A DNA stretch of 64,000 nt from UBA7332 sp051657165. Its GTDB lineage: Bacteria > Bacteroidota > Bacteroidia > Bacteroidales > UBA7332. Below, piece after piece: positions 44,991 through 55,700 of this stretch. Location of the stretch: NCBI GenBank assembly GCA_051657165.1, contig JBOFKD010000161.1, positions 1 to 64,000 on the forward strand, written 5' to 3'. A program made the translations under genes and the position numbers. How positions within the stretch are numbered: position 1 is the first letter of the stretch; each line of letters starts with the position of its first letter. The notes beneath the pieces were generated by a model. That model was not told where the DNA came from and made no database searches. It was given only the letters and a program-made list of their open reading frames with translations.

Positions 44991-45995
44991 TTATTTCTTG
45001 ATTTCAATTTTCGAACCATTCACGAGTCTTGCAGCTCCGTTTACAACAACCTGTTGTCCGGCTTCAAGTCCGCTGATGATTTCAAATTTATTGTCCAGAC
45101 GACGTCCGATTTCAATTTTAGTATGAATCACCGAATCACCACTCACAACGTATACGAAACGTTCGTTAGAACCCGGCTGTTTCACAACCGCTTTATCAGA
45201 CACGATAATACGTTCGGCTGTTTCGACCGGCAATACTACGCGGGCAAACATACCCGGACGAACTTTGTTGTTTGCGTTCGGAAGAAGAACCTCCACAGAG
45301 AATGTACGTGTCTGTTCGTCGACAGTCGGATAGATCAGATTCACTTTTCCCTTGAACAACTCATCGCCATACACATCCAGGAATACGTCTACACTCATTC
45401 CTTCTTTGATTTTCGGATATAGCTTTTCGGAAACATTGATTAATAGTTTCACGGGTTGAATCTGCATGACTGTAAGGATAGGCTGCTGCGCGTTGTACAT
45501 ATCACCCGGATCGTAATTACGGGCAGTGATAACCCCGTCTATCGGGCTTAGAAGGTCTGTGTTCTCGTCCAGGGAGCTGAATGCATCCTTCGCTACATCA
45601 TACTGCGCTTTCGCCTGATCAAGCTGCTGTTTAGAAACACCGCCCACAGCGTAAAGCTCTTTCACGCGGTTGTAATCAGATTCGATAATATCGAGTTGTG
45701 TTTTCTGCTGGCTACGGTTAATGGCATCCATTTGTACCAACACCTGTCCTTTACGTACACGATCCCCCACCTCTACAAAGATTTTCTTAATACGGTTAGG
45801 CTGAGCCGAACCGATAGAGTTTTTCTTGTAAGGCTGTACAGTTGCCGTAAAGTCATATATCTGATCCACCTGTTCAAGGCTGATCTGTTCAACATTTACC
45901 GGGAAGATGGTAGCGGTAGTTTGTTCTGCTTCTTTTTCTTTACATGAAGAAAGAACCAAAAGAGCCGCCAATGGAATTACTTTCAATCTTTTCAT
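44991..45995 (-). CDS. RND efflux membrane fusion (periplasmic adaptor) protein
   Basis: Lipoprotein of 334 residues, with signal and lipobox MKRLKVIPLAALLVLSSC. Barrel-sandwich (lipoyl-like) halves flank a short helical hairpin (VEVGDRVRKGQVLVQMDA, then LLSPIDGVITARNYDPGDMY), with a beta-barrel and membrane-proximal domain after them. It links the pump in the inner membrane to the TolC-like channel. It lies 18 bases before the pump gene. Confidence 0.94.
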   Translation of the reverse strand: MKRLKVIPLAALLVLSSCKEKEAEQTTATIFPVNVEQISLEQVDQIYDFTATVQPYKKNSIGSAQPNRIKKIFVEVGDRVRKGQVLVQMDAINRSQQKTQLDIIESDYNRVKELYAVGGVSKQQLDQAKAQYDVAKDAFSSLDENTDLLSPIDGVITARNYDPGDMYNAQQPILTVMQIQPVKLLINVSEKLYPKIKEGMSVDVFLDVYGDELFKGKVNLIYPTVDEQTRTFSVEVLLPNANNKVRPGMFARVVLPVETAERIIVSDKAVVKQPGSNERFVYVVSGDSVIHTKIEIGRRLDNKFEIISGLEAGQQVVVNGAARLVNGSKIEIKK

Positions 45996-46027
45996 TTCTA
46001 TCTTTCTTTAAATCTTTCTGTTTGAAT

Positions 46028-47431
46028 TTATTTTTCGGTATACTTGGTGTAATTAAATGTGCCCAGAATATTTTCGAGAGCTGATTTCGCGCTCAGGTAT
46101 TCGTAGATTGCCTGATTATACTGTAGTTCAGACTGTAAAAGAGCAATCTCTGCATCATTCAATTCGATGAACGTACCCATACCGGTTTCATAGCGTTTGC
46201 GGGCAATCGTAAGCCCTTTCTGAGCCATATCGACACCACCCTGCGTGCTTTCGACCTGACGGACAGTACGATTAATCTGATCTTTCGCATTTTTGAGCTG
46301 CATATTCAGATTTCGTTCCAGGTCAATGCGCTGAAGAGCCAGTGTCTGAATACCTACTTTCGTTTGCTTGTTGCGGAAGTATTTAACCCCTCCTTCGAAG
46401 ATCGGGATCTGAAGAGAGAATCCGATTGTTGAGTAGGGAAACCACTGATAGTCTCTGAATTTGAAATCATCCGAAAGAGCATTATACGTATAATTGAAAT
46501 TTGCTGCAAGCGTAGGGATGTAAGCAAACTGCTGCATTTTAAGCATTGTTTTCATCGACTTCACTTCCAGGTCCAACTGACGCAAAGTAGTATTCTGCTG
46601 AAGACCTAAATCTGAATTAAGCGTTTCGGCATACATATCTTTTCGGTAATCATTCAACGAACCTTCTACCTGAAGTTCAACATCAGAGAGTCCAAGAAGC
46701 GTTTTAAGTTTTAGCTTAGACAGAGCCACACCACTTTCGGCCTGAAGAAGATTCGGTTCCATGTTTTTCACCTGCACTTCGGAACGAATCAGATCATACT
46801 CCGACACAACTCCCTGCTTAAGTCGTTCGCGTGTGATATCGGCATTGGCCTGAGCCTGTTTATAGCTTTTAAGAATGACATCGTATGAATCTTCGGAAAG
46901 AAGGATATTATAGTAAGCATCCTGTACCTGTTTTGCCATATCCAGATTAGACTGTCGGGAAGCTTCAACAGCTTTCTCGATATCTATCGTTCCTAATTGT
47001 ACGTTTTTCCACAAAGTAGGAGCCACCAGCGGAAGAGAGATATTGAAACCTCCGGACCATGAGTTAGAAGTACCAACTTCTACAGCCATCGGTTGAGAAC
47101 TCTCTGATTCACCGGCCGAATCACCATCGCCCATACCGGGCATTCCCCCTCCGCCAAAAATGAATTTTTGCTTTTTAAGTGTACGACTGTACTGAGCCGT
47201 TCCGGAAATATTAGGAAGCAATGCTCCGATCTTCTCCTTCTTTGCAAATCGTTTAATCTCAATCTGCTTGTCAGCAATCTCAATCGTAGGACTTTCTGTA
47301 AGTGCAATTTCAAGCGCCTGCTCCAGACTTAGTTTTACGATGGTCTCGTTATTCTGAGCCCATACCATAGACGGCAAGCATGAAAGTATGGCTAAACAGC
47401 CCCCCTGCAAAATGAATCTTTTGTAATTCAT
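46028..47431 (-). CDS. TolC-family outer-membrane efflux channel
   Basis: Outer-membrane factor of 467 residues with a signal peptide (residues 1-25, ending VWA). Two repeated coiled-coil halves each contain the TolC pattern (LEQALEIALTESPTIEIADKQ, then ITRERLKQGVVSEYDLIRSE and IARKRYETGMGTFIELNDAE). A Gly/Met/Ser-rich insert (GGGGMPGMGDGDSAGESES) near residue 100 probably lies in an extracellular or periplasmic loop and is unusual. It is the first structural gene after tetR. Confidence 0.93.
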   Translation of the reverse strand: MNYKRFILQGGCLAILSCLPSMVWAQNNETIVKLSLEQALEIALTESPTIEIADKQIEIKRFAKKEKIGALLPNISGTAQYSRTLKKQKFIFGGGGMPGMGDGDSAGESESSQPMAVEVGTSNSWSGGFNISLPLVAPTLWKNVQLGTIDIEKAVEASRQSNLDMAKQVQDAYYNILLSEDSYDVILKSYKQAQANADITRERLKQGVVSEYDLIRSEVQVKNMEPNLLQAESGVALSKLKLKTLLGLSDVELQVEGSLNDYRKDMYAETLNSDLGLQQNTTLRQLDLEVKSMKTMLKMQQFAYIPTLAANFNYTYNALSDDFKFRDYQWFPYSTIGFSLQIPIFEGGVKYFRNKQTKVGIQTLALQRIDLERNLNMQLKNAKDQINRTVRQVESTQGGVDMAQKGLTIARKRYETGMGTFIELNDAEIALLQSELQYNQAIYEYLSAKSALENILGTFNYTKYTEK

Positions 47432-47459
47432 ACTCTCTACATTAATTTAATTTCTCTTC

Positions 47460-48071
47460 TCAATTATTATTTTTCTTAGCCTGATAATCATCAATTAACT
47501 TCAGACCTTTTTCTGTGGATATTCCTCTGATAAACACAACAATCATCGTTTCGACCGTTTCAACGATTGTGAAGTTTTTAGCTACCGGTAAGTCTGAGAA
47601 CCAAAGGAAGTCGAACTGACTTCTTAAAAGCAACATGGCTAATTCCGGATTGATATCCGACCGGATATAGCCCTGCCCGATCCCGGACTTCAGCATTTCG
47701 ATCATATCTTTTACATTCTCGCTTTGTGTAGCTTCGTAATCAGCATACACTTTGGAATGATACTTTTTCAGATCTCTGAAAAAATTTCGGTTAAAGCTTC
47801 TGAAGTAAACAGAAACATTCTCGATGAAAGAAAAGAATAACTCCAGAATGTTATCCGCTCTGTTCATCGCTTCAAATCTCTGTTCAGCACCTACTTTGCT
47901 GCAAAGAGCCATACAGTCGCGAACTAAAGTCTCTTTGTCTTTAAAGTGTTCATATAATGTTCTTTTAGAAATACCAATATGCCTGGCTATTTCATCCATT
48001 GTTACAGACTTTATTCCGTTTAGTGCAAACTGTTCAAAAGCAATTTCGATAATCCGATCTTTTAATTCCAT
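47460..48071 (-). CDS. TetR/AcrR family transcriptional regulator
   Basis: Repressor of 203 residues at the head of the efflux operon. Residues 5-50 are the helix-turn-helix (GIKSVTMDEIARHIGISKRT). The rest is the ligand-binding and dimer domain with a TetR_C-like pattern. It probably represses the whole tetR-tolC-mfp-rnd transcript and responds to a pump substrate. The frame is open to a TTG at 48098, but that codon falls in the -7 box, so the ATG at 48071 (MELKDRIIEIAFEQ) is used. Confidence 0.9.
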   Translation of the reverse strand: MELKDRIIEIAFEQFALNGIKSVTMDEIARHIGISKRTLYEHFKDKETLVRDCMALCSKVGAEQRFEAMNRADNILELFFSFIENVSVYFRSFNRNFFRDLKKYHSKVYADYEATQSENVKDMIEMLKSGIGQGYIRSDINPELAMLLLRSQFDFLWFSDLPVAKNFTIVETVETMIVVFIRGISTEKGLKLIDDYQAKKNNN

Positions 48072-48095
48072 AAATATTAATTCATAACGACGCGA

Positions 48096-48103
48096 CAAAT
48101 GTA
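48096..48103 (-). promoter_or_regulatory. Candidate promoter of the tetR-efflux operon
   Basis: The minus strand reads TACATTTG as the -7 box. A TTTG (plus-strand CAAA at 48121-48124) lies 17 bases upstream as a possible -33 box. The ATG at 48071 follows after a short leader. Confidence 0.55.
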
Positions 48104-48261
48104 TGTGAAAACTCTGGAAACAAAAAAAGTTTTCATATTTTCTTACTGTTAATATTTCCTATTAACTATTTATAATACATACACTAAACATGAAGCATCA
48201 AAAAAAATAATGCACAGTCCAATTAAACAAGATTTCAAAAATAGCTTCCTAAGTTTTTTAT

Positions 48262-48269
48262 TACATTTG
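48262..48269 (+). promoter_or_regulatory. Candidate -7 box for thyA-folA
   Basis: TACATTTG matches TAnnTTTG and would start transcription near 48276, giving a leader of about 64 bases before thyA. Confidence 0.55.
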
Positions 48270-48339
48270 CGGAGTACATCAAACGAGTTAGAATCAATAT
48301 TCGTACTTAATATTACTAATCATCTGATTTTCACACAAT

Positions 48340-49134
48340 ATGAAGCAATATAAAGAATTACTTAATCATGTATTAGAGCACGGAGAATATAAAGAAGACA
48401 GAACAGGTACAGGCACAATCAGTGTATTCGGGTATCAAATGCGTTTTGATTTCAAGAATGGGTTCCCCCTGCTAACTACGAAAAAGATTCATTTAAAATC
48501 AGTAATCTATGAATTGCTTTGGTTCCTGAAAGGCGACACGAACGTGCAGTATCTTCAGGACCATGGTGTAAGAATCTGGAACGAATGGGCAGATGAAAGC
48601 GGTGATCTGGGACATATCTACGGTTTCCAGTGGAGATCATGGCCCGACTATAACGGAGGATCAATCGATCAGATCACAGAAGCTGTCAACACGATTAAAA
48701 ATAATCCGGATTCACGACGGATTATAGTGAGTGCGTGGAATGTTGCCGACATCCCGAATATGCATCTGCCGCCCTGCCATGCATTCTTTCAGTTCTATGT
48801 ATCAAACGGCAAACTAAGCCTTCAGCTCTATCAGCGCAGTGCAGACATATTCTTAGGTGTACCCTTTAACATTGCATCGTATGCTTTATTATTGCTTATG
48901 GTAGCACAGGTGTGCGACCTGGAACCGGGCGAGTTTATTCATACGCTGGGAGATGCTCATATCTACTCGAATCATATTGAGCAGGTAAAAGAACAATTAT
49001 CGCGTAATGAAAGAGCGTTACCACAAATGGAGCTGAACAAAGAGATCAAAGACATCTTTGATTTTGACTTTAATGATTTTCAATTAACCGGCTACGATCC
49101 GCATCCTCATATCAAAGGAGCAGTAGCGGTATAA
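48340..49134 (+). CDS. thyA: Thymidylate synthase
   Basis: Makes dTMP from dUMP with methylenetetrahydrofolate, in the cytoplasm. At 264 residues it is the same length as the E. coli enzyme, and the nucleophile falls at C146 (LPPCHAFFQFY). The phosphate loop REDRTGTG-like segment (YKEDRTGTGTIS) and the dUMP-binding QRSADIFLGVPFNIASYA segment are intact. It is paired with folA, which regenerates the folate it oxidises. Confidence 0.98.
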   Translation: MKQYKELLNHVLEHGEYKEDRTGTGTISVFGYQMRFDFKNGFPLLTTKKIHLKSVIYELLWFLKGDTNVQYLQDHGVRIWNEWADESGDLGHIYGFQWRSWPDYNGGSIDQITEAVNTIKNNPDSRRIIVSAWNVADIPNMHLPPCHAFFQFYVSNGKLSLQLYQRSADIFLGVPFNIASYALLLLMVAQVCDLEPGEFIHTLGDAHIYSNHIEQVKEQLSRNERALPQMELNKEIKDIFDFDFNDFQLTGYDPHPHIKGAVAV

Positions 49135-49164
49135 CACACATACAGAACATTAAATTATAACACA

Positions 49165-49662
49165 ATGAAAACAATATCAATAATTGCAGCAGTTGCAGAT
49201 AACGGCGCTATCGGGAAGAACAATGATCTGATCTGGAGACTTCCGAACGATTTGAAAAGATTTAAGCAGCTGACAGACGGACATACCATTGTCATGGGCA
49301 GACGTACATTTGAATCTCTGCCAAAGGGAGCTTTACCTAACCGCAAGAATGTGGTCATGACCTCTATGCCTGAAGCAATCGGCACATCTGCCTTTGTATG
49401 CACTTCATGGGAAGAGATGCTGGATCTGACAGAAAAGGATCCCGAAGTATTTATTATCGGCGGAGCCTCTGTCTACCGTGATGCACTGGAAATAGCAAAC
49501 CGGATGTATCTGACTCGTGTGCACGGAGAATTTGATGCAGATGTATTCTTTCCGGAAATAGATTACAACGAATGGGAAGAAGTATTCCGCGAAGATCGGA
49601 AAGCCGATGAAAAGCATCCTTATGACTATACTTTTATTGATTATATCAGAAAGGAAAAATAA
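49165..49662 (+). CDS. folA: Dihydrofolate reductase
   Basis: Reduces dihydrofolate to tetrahydrofolate with NADPH, 165 residues. The N-terminus SIIAAVADNGAIGKNNDLIW, the catalytic acidic residue in LPNDLKRFK, the NADPH motif GRRTFESLP and the late loop FIIGGASVYRDAL are all present. It lies 30 bases after thyA, and its stop codon overlaps the next start by one base (TAATG). Confidence 0.97.
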   Translation: MKTISIIAAVADNGAIGKNNDLIWRLPNDLKRFKQLTDGHTIVMGRRTFESLPKGALPNRKNVVMTSMPEAIGTSAFVCTSWEEMLDLTEKDPEVFIIGGASVYRDALEIANRMYLTRVHGEFDADVFFPEIDYNEWEEVFREDRKADEKHPYDYTFIDYIRKEK

Positions 49663-50819
49663 TGAATATCATATTATTTGACGGGGCAAGCAGAGTAGAT
49701 CTCTTGCCCTTAACTTTTACACGTCCCGTCGGTGAAATCCGGACAGGGATTCTTACGATACGGGAAAAATGGGAAATGAGATTGAATGCAAAAGTCTCTT
49801 TTCTGACAGAAGAGTATCTCAGCAGCAAATATCCGATGACAGTAGAAACTGACAATTTGTTTATTGCAGGAAACATTTTGCCTTCTCCTACGTTTATCGG
49901 GGAGTTAGTCCTATTAAATACAGGAGAATGTCTTATTTCGGAGGATAATCAGCTTCTGGCATTCCGGGGCACGTATGATGCCCTGAAAAGCGAGCAGTGG
50001 ACGCCTGTTCAGGTAAAAGAAATGCCTGAAATGATTTGTTTCACCTATGATATATTCCTGAAGAACGGAGCAGAACTGGAAGCCGATTTCGCTTTTATCA
50101 CGCAAGGAAGAGAAAGTGCGAAGATCAGCAAGACAAACACAGTAATAGGTGACTATCCTGTATTTATTGAAGAAGGTGCATTTGTTGAATGCGCGGTTCT
50201 TAATACGATAAAAGGACCGGTATATATCGGGAAAGATGCCGAAATCATGGAAGGATCACTTATCCGCGGACCTTTTGCTGCCTGCGAACATGCAACGGTG
50301 AATATGGGTACGCGCATTTATGGTCCTACAACTTTAGGCCCCTATTGCAAAGTCGGCGGAGAACTGAATAATGTTGTGATGTACGGATACTCCAATAAAG
50401 CACACGACGGATTTCTGGGTAATGCCGTTATCGGTGAATGGTGCAATATTGGTGCCGGTACGGAAGCATCCAACCTTAAGAATGATTACACGGAAATAAA
50501 ACTGTGGAATTACAATACGCGAAGATTTGCTAAAACAGGACTTCAGTTCTGCGGACTGATCATGGGCGACTACTCTAAGGCAGGGATAAACACGATGTTT
50601 AATACCGCAACGGTTGTAGGTGTTGGCTGTAATATTTATGGGACAGGATTTCCCCGAAACTTTGTTTCTTCATTCCTGGATGGAGGCAACAGTGGATTCG
50701 AACAGACAAACTTAAAGAAATTCTTTACCACAACCGAAAAAGTAATGGCGCGTCGTTCGCGGATTCTGACGGAAGAGGATAAGCAGATTTGTATGCACAT
50801 TTTTGAATCAGATAAATAA
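49662..50819 (+). CDS. GlmU-like sugar-phosphate nucleotidyltransferase family protein
   Basis: Protein of 385 residues. The N-terminal half is a nucleotidyltransferase-like domain with ILFDGASRVDLLPLTFTRPV in place of the canonical LAAGxGTRM loop. The C-terminal half, from about 160, is a left-handed beta-helix with hexapeptide repeats (VYIGKDAEIMEGSLIRGPF, HDGFLGNAVIGEWCNIGAG) as in GlmU. This family is conserved in Bacteroidetes, where it is thought to act in nucleotide-sugar synthesis. The exact substrate is not known. It is coupled translationally to folA. Confidence 0.85.
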   Translation: MNIILFDGASRVDLLPLTFTRPVGEIRTGILTIREKWEMRLNAKVSFLTEEYLSSKYPMTVETDNLFIAGNILPSPTFIGELVLLNTGECLISEDNQLLAFRGTYDALKSEQWTPVQVKEMPEMICFTYDIFLKNGAELEADFAFITQGRESAKISKTNTVIGDYPVFIEEGAFVECAVLNTIKGPVYIGKDAEIMEGSLIRGPFAACEHATVNMGTRIYGPTTLGPYCKVGGELNNVVMYGYSNKAHDGFLGNAVIGEWCNIGAGTEASNLKNDYTEIKLWNYNTRRFAKTGLQFCGLIMGDYSKAGINTMFNTATVVGVGCNIYGTGFPRNFVSSFLDGGNSGFEQTNLKKFFTTTEKVMARRSRILTEEDKQICMHIFESDK

Positions 50820-50839
50820 ATCAACATCCATATCGAGAT

Positions 50840-52228
50840 ATGAAGAATCCTATTTACATTCTTTTATCTATATTCGTTTTATGCGGATGCACATTTAATT
50901 ACTCTAAGAAAGATAAGCCGGATATCAGCACCTATGATTTAGAACAAATCATTGAGAAAGATACGCTTACAATTCTGACCCTTTACAGCTCGACTTCCTA
51001 TTTCATTTATAAAGGCGATGAAATGGGATATGACTTTGAACTGGCAAAAGATTTTGCAAACTCGCTGGGAGTCAACCTTAAAGTTGTAGTGGCTGAAAAC
51101 ATTAATAAACTGGAAGAGATGCTCTTACGTGGTGAAGGGGATCTGATCGCTTATGAAGTGCCTGAGATATCTGCTTATAAGGACAGTCTGATTTTTTGCG
51201 GAAGAAGAACCGAAAATTATCAGGTTCTTGTGCAGCAGATCAGAAAGGACAAACCTGTATTAAAAGATGTGACCGGACTTTCGGGCGATAGCGTGTATAT
51301 TATCAAAAACACCCGGTTCGAAGACCGGATGTATAACCTGAACGAAGAGATAGGCGGCGGAATCAGCATTATACCGATAGAACAGGATACAATTGTGGCA
51401 GAAGACCTGATTGAGATGGTGTCTAAAGGAGAGATTCCGTATACTGTTGCTGATAATGAGCTTGCTAAACTCAACAAAACATATTACAATAATATTGACA
51501 TCTCTCTTCAGATAAGTTTTCCGCAAAGACTAGCCTGGGCAGTGAGATATGACTCACCTCTGCTGGCCGATTCGCTGAATAACTGGTTTAAAGAGAACCA
51601 GAATAAACAAACCTATAAAGCGATTGCTAAAAGATATTTTGAGCAAAGCAAAAACCCCATTGGACTCCCTATTCTGAGTGTGGAGAAAAACAGAATTTCA
51701 ATCCACGATCATCTCTTTAAAAAGATGACACAAGAGACGAAATGGGACTGGCGCCTTTTAGCATCAATCGCCTATCAGGAAACCCGATTTGATTCAAGTC
51801 AGGTTTCCTGGGCAGGTGCATTGGGACTCATGCAGATCATGCCCCGTACAGCTCGTGCCATGAAGGCTAATATGAACAGGATACGGGAAAATCAGGAAAA
51901 TATTTCGACATCCATTAAAGTACTTAATTCACTGAGTGAAAGCTTCCGGAATATCCCTGATGAGACGCAGCGCCTGAAATTTATTCTCGGAGCTTACAAT
52001 GCAGGGATCGGCCATGTGAAAGATGCACAGGCTCTGGCTTCCAAACATGGAAAGAACCCTCTGGTATGGGATAATAATGTAGATAAATATATTTTGCTGA
52101 AACGCTTGCCTGAATACTATTCTGATCCTGTTGTTAAAGCAGGGTATCTGAGAGGAAATGAAACATTCAGCTATGTGACAGATGTGTATAAACGTTATAA
52201 CTTTTACAAAGACAAAATCAAAAAATAA
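50840..52228 (+). CDS. MltF-like membrane-bound lytic transglycosylase
   Basis: Outer-membrane lipoprotein of 462 residues (lipobox LFILCG-like: IFVLCGC). Residues 35-255 are a bacterial family 3 solute-binding domain (YKGDEMGYDFELAKDFANSLG), a regulatory module in MltF. Residues 285-420 are an SLT goose-lysozyme-type domain with catalytic E314 in YQETRFDSSQVSWAGALGLM and the AYNAG motif. It cleaves peptidoglycan glycan strands to 1,6-anhydro ends. Immediately followed by ogt. Confidence 0.93.
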   Translation: MKNPIYILLSIFVLCGCTFNYSKKDKPDISTYDLEQIIEKDTLTILTLYSSTSYFIYKGDEMGYDFELAKDFANSLGVNLKVVVAENINKLEEMLLRGEGDLIAYEVPEISAYKDSLIFCGRRTENYQVLVQQIRKDKPVLKDVTGLSGDSVYIIKNTRFEDRMYNLNEEIGGGISIIPIEQDTIVAEDLIEMVSKGEIPYTVADNELAKLNKTYYNNIDISLQISFPQRLAWAVRYDSPLLADSLNNWFKENQNKQTYKAIAKRYFEQSKNPIGLPILSVEKNRISIHDHLFKKMTQETKWDWRLLASIAYQETRFDSSQVSWAGALGLMQIMPRTARAMKANMNRIRENQENISTSIKVLNSLSESFRNIPDETQRLKFILGAYNAGIGHVKDAQALASKHGKNPLVWDNNVDKYILLKRLPEYYSDPVVKAGYLRGNETFSYVTDVYKRYNFYKDKIKK

Positions 52229-52696
52229 ATGAGATACACCGATTATTATTTATCTCCTGCCGGAGTTCTCGAAATAACAGCCAGTGAATCGCATATCCTA
52301 TCGGTCAGATTCGTCAATCAGGTAAATCAGGCATGTATAAAAAGTAATCGTCTCACACAGGTTGCTATTGATTATCTTTCCTCCTATTTCGAACATAAAC
52401 CAGTCTGTCCGGACATAGACCTGTTTCTTTTAGAAGGTACGGAGTTCCAGAAAAAAGTATGGCTTCGTTTATTAAATATTCCATACGGCAAAACAATCAG
52501 TTATAAAGAATTAGCTTTACAAACGGGATCACCGAAAGCTGTAAGAGCTGTAGGTACGGCAGTCGGAAAAAACCCATTCTGCATTCTCCTGCCCTGCCAC
52601 AGAGTGCTGCCAGCAAGCGGCAAAACGGGACAATACGCCTATGGCAGTCATATAAAATCCTTTCTCTTAGATTTTGAATCCAAATCTAATCTTTAA
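52229..52696 (+). CDS. ogt: Methylated-DNA--[protein]-cysteine S-methyltransferase
   Basis: Suicide repair protein that removes methyl groups from O6-methylguanine, 155 residues. The acceptor cysteine is C123 in ILLPCHRVLP, with the helix-turn-helix GSPKAVRAVGTAVGKNP before it. It starts directly after the stop codon of the MltF-like gene and closes the thyA-folA gene string. No Ada-type regulatory domain is present. Confidence 0.95.
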   Translation: MRYTDYYLSPAGVLEITASESHILSVRFVNQVNQACIKSNRLTQVAIDYLSSYFEHKPVCPDIDLFLLEGTEFQKKVWLRLLNIPYGKTISYKELALQTGSPKAVRAVGTAVGKNPFCILLPCHRVLPASGKTGQYAYGSHIKSFLLDFESKSNL

Positions 52697-52784
52697 TATT
52701 CATACAAAATCGCATATATATTTCTTATTATATACAAAAAAACATTTTAACTTTAAGCCCTAATTCATTCAATACCGAAAACAC

Positions 52785-55700
52785 ATGAGAAAAATTTTAC
52801 TCTCGGCGAGCATTCTTGCCTCAGTTTTCTCTGCACAGGCAGATGAAAATACGCCTTTATGGCTCAGATATAACTCTGTATCTCCGGATGGATCTAAAAT
52901 AGCCTTTGCCTACAAAGGAAATATATTTACAGTACCCGCAAACGGAGGACAAGCGATACAGCTAACCACTAATCCGGCTCATGACACCAGACCAATATGG
53001 AGTCCTGATGGTCAGAATATTGTTTTTGCGTCTAACAGAGATGGCAATTTCGATTTATTTATTGTAGATGCCAAAGGTGGTAAAGCAAAAAAATTAACCA
53101 GCCATTCCGCGAATGAATTTCCCGAAGCTTTTCTGAACTCCGGGAAGATTTTATATTCATCCAATATACAACAAAGCATAAACAGCTCTCAGTTTCCTTC
53201 AGGATATACCCAAACATACGTAATAGACAAAAATGGAGGCAGACCGGAACTGTTTACCTCTCATACGATGGAAGATATTGCTGTGAATCCGCGCAATCAG
53301 GAAATTCTGTTCACAGACAGAAAAGGATACGAAGACACCTGGCGCAAGCATCATCAGTCATCTATCGCCAGAGATGTATGGTCTTATTCACCGGAGAATC
53401 AGTCATTTAAAAAGCTGACAAATTTCAAAGGAGAAGACCGTAACGGGGTATGGATCAATGATCATTCGTTCTACTTCCTGAGCGAAAAAGACGGATCATT
53501 CAATATTTACAAAAAAGATCTGACAGACAACTCTGAAAAACAGATCACTACATTCAAAAAACACCCGGTACGATTTCTGTCGGCCAGCAATAACGGGCTG
53601 TTGAGTTTTGCCTATGATGGTAGTATCTACACGATGAAAGAAGGCGAAGAGCCTAAAAAAGTGGCTGTCAGCATAGCAGATGACTATGACAATGATGCGC
53701 AGGTTGTTTACAAGAATATCACGAGTGGTACGACCGACATTTCTGTTTCACCAAACGGGAAAGAAATTGCTTTTATCGCAAACGGTGAATTATTCGTTAC
53801 ATCAGCAGATTATGAAACAACACGCCGTCTGACAAATACTGCCACTCAGGAACGTAACGTTGAATTTGCACCGGACGGAAGATCTATATTCTTCTCGGCC
53901 GAAAGAAACGGTATCTGGAATATCTGGCGTGTAAAGCTGGATAATAAGGATGATAAATCTTTCCTTTATGCCAATGAGATAACCGAAGAACCTGTCACAG
54001 AGGCCTCGATTGCTTCTTTCCAGCCCAAAGTATCTCCGGATGGTAAAGAGGTAGCCTATCTGGAAGATCGTACAGCAATACGAGTTATTAATCTGGAATC
54101 AAGCAAAACTCGTACGGTCCTTGACAAAAAATTCAATTATTCGTATACTGACGGAGATCAGGAATTTGAATGGTCTCCTGACGGAAAATGGATTGTAGCC
54201 AGATATATATCGGTCGGAGGATGGAATAATCCGGACATTGCTATGATTAAAGCTGACGGAAGCGGCGAGGTTCATAACCTTACTGAAAGCGGTTATGCAG
54301 ACGGGGCTCCTGAATTCGTACTGGACGGAAAGGCTATTCTGTGGACATCCGACAAAAACGGATACAGAAGTCATGGTAGCTGGGGTGCTTCAAGCGATAT
54401 CTATCTGATGTTTCTGGATGAAGAGGCTTATGACAACTTTAATATGAACAAAGAAGAGACAGCTCTTTATCAGGGTGATCAGTCTGCTGATTCAGTAAAA
54501 GTTGCTGAGAATAAAGATCCTAAAAAGAAAGAGAAGAAAGAGAAAAAGGCGGAGAAAAAAGATATTGTTTACGACTTCAAAAACGTGCGTAACCGAATCG
54601 TTCGCCTAACTCCGAACACGCTTATGTCTCTGAGCTCTTATACGCTTTCTCCGAAAGGTGATAAACTGTATTTCATTTCAGAAGGAGATTTGTGGGAACG
54701 CGATCTGAAAGATGGAAACATGAAGCAGCTGGCCAAAGGTGTGGGACGTGGAGAAATTATCCCTGACAAAGATTTCAATAATCTTTACGTGAATGGATAC
54801 AACTCAATCAAGAAGATTGCTCTTCCTGCCGGAACGGTAACTCCTGTTTCTTACAAAGCTGAATTCATCAATAAACCTTACGAGGAGAGACAATACATTT
54901 TTGATCATGCATGGCAGCAGGTACAGGATAAGTTCTATGATCCGACTATTCACGGAATTGACTGGAAGGGTTATAAAGACGAATATCAGCGCTATCTGCC
55001 ATACATCAATAATAACTTTGATTTCGCTGAAATGCTGAGTGAATTGCTTGGGGAGCTGAATGCTTCACATACAGGGGCACGCTTTAGAGCCAGCTCAAAT
55101 GTACCGGGAACGGCTTCATTGGGTATCTTTGCCGATTCATCTTATAAAGGAGATGGAATCCGTATTGAAGAGATTATGGCACAGGGGCCGCTGGACAAAG
55201 CCAGATTAGGCATCAGCAAAGGCATGATTATCGAAGAGATCGACGGTGTGTCTGTTAAGCAGGGCGAAGATTATTATCCGTTGCTTCAGGGTAAAGCCGG
55301 CAAACAGACGATACTGACAATCTATGATCCGGTTAAAAAGAAACATCTGGTAGAGAAAGTTAAACCAATCTCTTACGGTGAGCAAAACAGTTTATTATAC
55401 AAACGCTGGGTAGACAGCCGGCGGGAGCTTGTCGACAAACTATCCGGAGGAAGATTGGGCTATGTGCATATCCAGGGTATGGACAGTAAAAGCTTCCGGA
55501 CTGTATATTCAGAGCTACTTGGTCTGAACAGACAAAAAGAAGCTGTAATTGTAGATACCAGACACAATGGTGGCGGATGGTTGCATGATGATCTTGTCAC
55601 TTTACTCGGAGGTAAAGTCTATGAGAAGTTTGCTCCGCGCGGACAGTTCATCGGGAATGACCCATTCAATAAATGGACCAAACCTTCAGTTGTTCTGATG